A stretch of DNA of 64,000 nucleotides from Welwitschia mirabilis (Eukaryota > Gnetophyta > Gnetopsida > Welwitschiales), in NCBI GenBank assembly GCA_051453625.1, contig JBOZIK010000001.1, forward strand, positions 200,029,061-200,093,060, in the 5' to 3' direction. Of this stretch, positions 59,737 through 64,000 are shown piece after piece. Position 1 is the first letter of the stretch, and each line of letters starts with the position of its first letter. The notes under the pieces were generated by a model. That model was not told the DNA's origin, made no database searches, and saw only the letters and a program-made list of their open reading frames with translations. A program made the translations under genes and the position numbers.

Positions 59737-60577
59737 GATGGATGATTCCAGAAGGCTCTTGAAAGAGGTTAGTGAACACTTTAGAAATCACAACACGAAG
59801 TTTAAGCAATGAACGACTTTGTTTTCTTCACAAATCCCCAGCAAACAAACTTCGGATTGGTCAAAGGTACAGGCTCTTTTTTCTGTAAAATAATTNNNNN
59901 NNNNNNNNNNNNNNNNNNNNNNNNNNNNNNNNNNNNNNNNNNNNNNNNNNNNNNNNNNNNNNNNNNNNNNNNNNNNNNNNNNNNNNNNNNNNNNNNNNNN
60001 NNNNNNNNNNNNNNNNNNNNNNNNNNNNNNNNNNNNNNNNNNNNNNNNNNNNNNNNNNNNNNNNNNNNNNNNNNNNNNNNNNNNNNNNNNNNNNNNNNNN
60101 NNNNNNNNNNNNNNNNNNNNNNNNNNNNNNNNNNNNNNNNNNNNNNNNNNNNNNNNNNNNNNNNNNNNNNNNNNNNNNNNNNNNNNNNNNNNNNNNNNNN
60201 NNNNNNNNNNNNNNNNNNNNNNNNNNNNNNNNNNNNNNNNNNNNNNNNNNNNNNNNNNNNNNNNNNNNNNNNNNNNNNNNNNNNNNNNNNNNNNNNNNNN
60301 NNNNNNNNNNAGTGGCGTGACGAAGGAGGACGAAAAGCTAAGGCAATTACTTAATCCATAATTAATGCTAACTTTCCTTGTTGCAAAAGGTATTAAAGAA
60401 ACCATCATCTTTAACATCTCATCTCAATGTACTGTCTAGAGAAATATTAGAATTTGAGCCGCCCTCATCAATCTAAGGAAGTATCTAAATGTTAACCAAC
60501 AATAAACTTGTTGTCTCCTATAAGAAGTACATGAAAGTATATAAAATCCTAGAGTAAAGAGATAAGAAGGGGGATGT
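59737..60577. other. sequence between tRNA and LINE, gapped
   Basis: It contains an N gap of 415 (59896-60310). Right of the gap, GTGGCGTGACGAAGGAGGACG is CpG-containing. No gene is recognised. Confidence 0.4.
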
Positions 60578-61457
60578 GAATATATATAAAGAAAATATAA
60601 ATAATATAATATTCTATTAAATAATTAAGATCAATATGGAGATTCGAGGAGGAGGAAAAACCTATAGAGATGTAAGCAAGGTTGAGGAGAGCAAAGGCAC
60701 TTTGGAGTGGCGACGACTAAGAGAAAGGTTGCGAAGAGTAAGAGTGATTTGGAGCAGTGATAGCTAAGAGAGGTACTACAAAGAACAAGGGGACGTTCCT
60801 AGCTCTACAAGGAGTGCCCTTGTAGGTAAGGAGGCATTTTCGATTAAGTTTTCCATTTTGAATAGTCAAAGGTTTTTATGTGGGACTGCACCCTAGAAAA
60901 GGAGAAAGCAAGGTTCTCCAAAGATGGTAGCATTATGGTCCTATATATAAATGATAAGGCATGTGTANNNNNNNNNNNNNNNNNNNNNNNNNNNNNNNNN
61001 NNNNNNNNNNNNNNNNNNNNNNNNNNNNNNNNNNNNNNNNNNNNNNNNNNNNNNNNNNNNNNNNNNNGAATATATATAAAGAAAATATAAATAATATAAT
61101 ATTCTATTAAAGAATTAAGATCAATAAGGAGATTCGAGAATGAGGAAAAACCTACATAGAGGTAAGCAAGGTTGAGGAGAGCAAGGGCACTTTGGAGTGG
61201 CAAGGACTAAGAGAAAGGTTGCGAAGATTAAGAGTGGTTTGGAGCGGTGACAGCTAAGAGAGGTACTACAAAGAACAAGGGGATGTTCCTAGCTCTACAA
61301 GGAGTACCATTGCAGGTAAGGAGGCGTTTTCGATTAAGTTTTCCATTTTGAGTAGTCAAAGGTTTTTATGTGGGACTGCACCCTGGAAAAGGAGAAAGCA
61401 AGGTTCTCCAGAGATGGTAGCATTATGGTCTTAGATATAAATGATAATGCATGTGTA
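60578..61457 (+). repeat. 390-bp direct duplicates flanking a 100-N gap
   Basis: 60578-60967 and 61068-61457 are both 390 bp, align without indels and are about 93% identical. The first ends at the gap and the second starts after it. They carry the beginning of LINE ORF1 (DCTLEKEKARFS). Confidence 0.9.
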
Positions 61458-61890
61458 AGGATTCAAAAAAGGTTCCGATACAGCCTCATAGGCAAGTTTG
61501 TTTCCTTGGGTCCTAGACCTAGGCTAAACTTGATTAAAGATTAGGTGGCTATGAAATGAATAGGAGTCACTCGAGTTCAAATCATCACCTTACCAGATGG
61601 TTTGGTTCGATTTCATTTTGACATCGAAAAGGATAGAGATGAAGTGATAGTAAGGGGCTTATGGCTTTTCGAGATGAATGAACAGCTATGATGAAACGGG
61701 CTCAGGGGTACAAGTGAACCTAATTCTTTCGCCTTACCAGATGATTTGGTTTTGTTTCATCTCGACAACAAAAAGGATAGAGATGAAGTGATAGTAAGGG
61801 GCTCACGGCTTTTCAAGGTGAAAGGACAGCTATGGTAAAATGGGCTCAGGGGTGCAAGCAAACCTGAGTCTTTTCTAGAAGCTGCTGATT
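61370..61890 (+). pseudogene. LINE ORF1 DUF4283-type domain, with internal duplication
   Basis: Reads include KRFRYSLIGKFVSLGP, then TLPDGLVRFHFDIEKDRDEV and IVRGLWLF. These follow the DUF4283 pattern of plant LINE ORF1 proteins (YSLIGRFLG, LP.GLFLFEF, EEDRDRVL, GPWLF). The half from the LPDGL block to LW/LRLF occurs twice, in 144-bp tandem copies (61588-61731 and 61732-61875). Stops lie between the blocks. The domain probably binds nucleic acid. Confidence 0.75.
61588..61875 (+). repeat. 144-bp tandem duplication in LINE ORF1
   Basis: The two units start CCTTACCAGATG at 61588 and 61732 and share GATAGAGATGAAGTGATAG and GGGCTCAGGGG. The length is a multiple of three, so the second copy stays in the same frame. 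Confidence 0.9.
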
Positions 61891-62086
61891 TGGATTAGGA
61901 TTCCTAGATTACTAATGAAATTCTTGAATGAGGATCTCCCCATAAAAATGGCCTCATAATTTAGAGAACTCGTTAAACTAAATAGAATAACTATAAAAGG
62001 AAACCAGACTAGTCTTAGCAAGATTTTATAATTGGATAAGTTGAAAGAAAACAAAGGAGATTTAACCCATTAGGTTTCACTCCAAT

Positions 62087-62446
62087 TTGAGGGACATGCA
62101 GGAAATCAAAACATCCACTAGGGAGATGTCCAAAGACGGAAAAATCATGTCTTACTATAGAAAGAAAGGACATTCTAGGAAGGAATGCCAAAAAAGGTAT
62201 GTGGAAGTGGAGGACAAGAAAGAGAAATGCACCTTCTGTGCGAAATTAGAATTGAGGATTGAATCATGTTGTCACAAAAGGAAGGGATGTAAAAAAGCAT
62301 TGTGGTATATCCAAAAGAATGAAAGAAGGGAGACCCCTTATAAAAAGCAAATCCTAATAAATACCATTGTAAAGAATAACATTAAACTAGTCTACTTACA
62401 AGAAACTAAAATAAGTAATGACAAAGACTTGGAACGGTATTGGTAG
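62087..62446 (+). pseudogene. LINE zinc-knuckle and endonuclease start, joined in one frame
   Basis: The 119-codon frame reads MSYYRKKGHSRKECQKR, a CCHC knuckle whose first two Cys are now Ser and Tyr or similar. CTFC follows in a second Cys-containing stretch. The end carries LWYIQK, TPYKKQILINTIVKNN and IKLVYLQETK, the opening of the APE-like endonuclease with its QET metal-site Glu. Knuckle and endonuclease are only some 60 residues apart and in one frame. The frame stops at 62446. Confidence 0.75.
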
Positions 62447-62822
62447 AATTGAAATATTTTCACCACGAAAGTACAAGGGAAATTAGGAGGGATAATGATT
62501 TTGACTAGAAAGAAGGACAAACTAATTAATATGAGCCATCACNNNNNNNNNNNNNNNNNNNNNNNNNNNNNNNNNNNNNNNNNNNNNNNNNNNNNNNNNN
62601 NNNNNNNNNNNNNNNNNNNNNNNNNNNNNNNNNNNNNNNNNNACCATTATAAAGAACAACATTAAACTAGTCGACTTACAAGAAACTAAAATAAGTAATG
62701 ACAAAGACTTGGAACAGTATTGGTAGAACTGAAATATTTTCACCACGAAAGTACAAGGAAAATTAGGAGGTATAATGATTTTGACTAGAAAGAAGGACAA
62801 ACTAATTAATATGAGCCATCAC
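62363..62822 (+). repeat. 180-bp direct duplicates flanking a 100-N gap
   Basis: 62363-62542 and 62643-62822 are equal in length, without indels and about 96% identical. They abut the N gap exactly. Both encode the QETK part of the endonuclease. Confidence 0.9.
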
Positions 62823-63260
62823 CATATCTCAGTTTACCTCAAGCAAGAAGATTAGGTTATTACAAACATTTACAATTTACAAAGTAACATGGAAAAGGAT
62901 CAAGTGCTTAAGGAATTACTTAATGCAATTGCAAACAAAATAGAAGGCTACCAATAAGAGACTTCAACTAGTATATTTATAGATGAAAAAAATCAAGTGA
63001 GGATAATTAGAATAGTAGATATTCTCAAAGATTTTATGATGCAGGGAGAATTAACAGATATTCTATCATGGGATGCAAAGACATGTGGTCTAATAGAAGA
63101 GGGGCAACAATTAGATTATGTTAAGAATAGATAGAATTATGATTAAAAGAGATATCATCAATAAGATGTCAATTGAGTCATGGTACTTAACAGAATGACT
63201 TTAGATCATAGACCTATCAGATTTTGAGTAGGGATGAATTCGCCCCCAAAAAACTTTTTT
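62643..63260 (+). pseudogene. LINE endonuclease remnant
   Basis: It continues with QGKLGGIMILTRKKDK, then ISVYLKQED, VITNIYNLQ and ILKDFMMQGELTDILSWDAKT, and near the end DHRPIRF. These follow the endonuclease order, including the terminal catalytic His in the DH block. At least four stops interrupt it. Confidence 0.7.
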
Positions 63261-63455
63261 AAGAAGGAAAGATATTGGATAGAAAGACAACAAATGAGGA
63301 GTACGGTGGAAATAATATTGAAAAAATATAATAAAATCATACTAGTTACTTTCATNNNNNNNNNNNNNNNNNNNNNNNNNNNNNNNNNNNNNNNNNNNNN
63401 NNNNNNNNNNNNNNNNNNNNNNNNNNNNNNNNNNNNNNNNNNNNNNNNNNNNNNN

Positions 63456-64000
63456 AGAAATATGTAACCTTAATCTACTGAATTAAATTGCAGTGCATGA
63501 AATTAAAATAACAATGCAAAACTAATCTATGAAATTGAAACAGCAATGCACCTAATCTAATCAAGCTCAACCTTAACAAAGGCTTCCCTCATAATCTATA
63601 TAATCAAAGAAACTTGTCATAAATCTTAAACAACATAAACTATGAGGGATAAGTTCTTACAATTATTGACAAAAAGGATAATTCATATTAAAAAGTATAA
63701 AAATATCCGTATCACAAAGTAGTCGTTCCTCAATGGAGGATACACCATCCAACACTAAGGTAACGTCTCTTTCGATTACAAGATGGTTCTCCGGTCCCAA
63801 GATCTCCTGTTAAGAGAATTTCAGATACTATTGAAGATGATTAGGGATCGAGGGGGAGACCTTTATTTATAGACAGAAAGGGAAGGGAAACTAATAGAAA
63901 AGTAAAAGAGAAACCCTAGCTAATATGCAAAGTAAAGTCACAAAGAAGAGGCGACAACTTGGGAAAACATTCTGTAAAACTATGGGAAAATAGTGTTATC
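63456..64000 (-). repeat. possible LTR or retroelement end on the minus strand
   Basis: On the minus strand, CTGTCTATAAATAAAGGTCTCC resembles a plant LTR promoter with TATA followed by the transcript start. The surrounding sequence is less AT-rich than the neighbouring LINE. No partner repeat is in the window, so the class is open. Confidence 0.35.
63864..63871 (-). promoter_or_regulatory. TATA box, minus strand
   Basis: The minus strand reads TATAAATA, followed by AAGGTCTCCCCCTCGATCCC. The spacing would put a start near 63835. Confidence 0.4.

Larger units (their letters stand above)
60578..63355 (+). mobile_element. plus-strand plant LINE remnant
   Basis: ORF1 with a DUF4283-like domain (about 61370-61870) is followed by a zinc-knuckle region and an APE-like endonuclease (62087-63230). 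Two N gaps of 100 are flanked by exact-length duplicates, so part of the structure is an assembly effect. The RT would lie right of 63260, where a further gap begins. Confidence 0.75.

Noticed and set aside
59576-59812. Overlapping frames on both strands across the tRNA gene
   Set aside because: They run through a fully paired tRNA-Gly and its flanks and show no protein domain.
1-64000. CRISPR arrays, bacterial operons, riboswitches or rRNA
   Set aside because: No regularly spaced repeats with unique spacers, no operon-like runs of genes and no rRNA-like conserved blocks; the window is plant nuclear DNA.

Overview
The window looks like intergenic DNA from a large plant nuclear genome, probably a seed plant and plausibly a gymnosperm. 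It is very AT-rich and CpG-poor. It is packed with old, stop-ridden LTR retrotransposons and plant-type LINEs (DUF4283 ORF1, APE-like endonuclease, RT), holds one intact tRNA-Gly(CCC) gene, and has at least sixteen N gaps. Nothing suggests bacterial or organellar DNA. The species cannot be named from the sequence.

Layout: 1-4.1 kb is decayed sequence with one candidate LTR. 4.1-23.65 kb reads as a three-level nest. The outer, apparently non-autonomous LTR element (4101-23654, LTRs about 0.45-0.49 kb) carries a degenerate histone H4 fragment at about 22.57-22.84 kb. A second element (6450-22317) sits inside it. That element has two giant LTRs (4.0 and about 5.1 kb) around an internal domain of only about 115 bp that holds a primer-binding site and a polypurine tract. 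A Ty3/gypsy element (7232-13840) in turn sits inside its 5' LTR. 24.3-37.4 kb is a second gypsy element, Tekay/Del-like, with LTRs of about 3.5 kb and gag, RT, RNase H, integrase and chromodomain remnants. 37.4-45.9 kb is mostly unrecognised sequence, but 40.7-42.1 kb is richer in GC and CpG and carries the best host protein-gene candidate, a 78-codon basic small protein with a TATA box. 45.97-51.04 kb is a minus-strand gypsy element. About 53.8-58.6 kb is a minus-strand LINE. The tRNA-Gly lies at 59635-59705. 60.6-63.4 kb is a plus-strand LINE. The right end carries a minus-strand promoter-like, LTR-like sequence.

How the pieces relate: almost all coding signal is retroelement wreckage. The reading frames are broken mainly by transition-type stops and Cys-to-Tyr changes, as expected for methylated, long-silent repeats. 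The strongest novelty candidate is the giant-LTR, minimal-interior element. Its 5' LTR also shares a block with the Tekay-like LTRs, so the two may be related or may have exchanged sequence. Several N gaps are flanked by equal-length duplicates and look like assembly joins rather than biology.

All similarity statements come from reading and hand-aligning the sequence. No database search was run.
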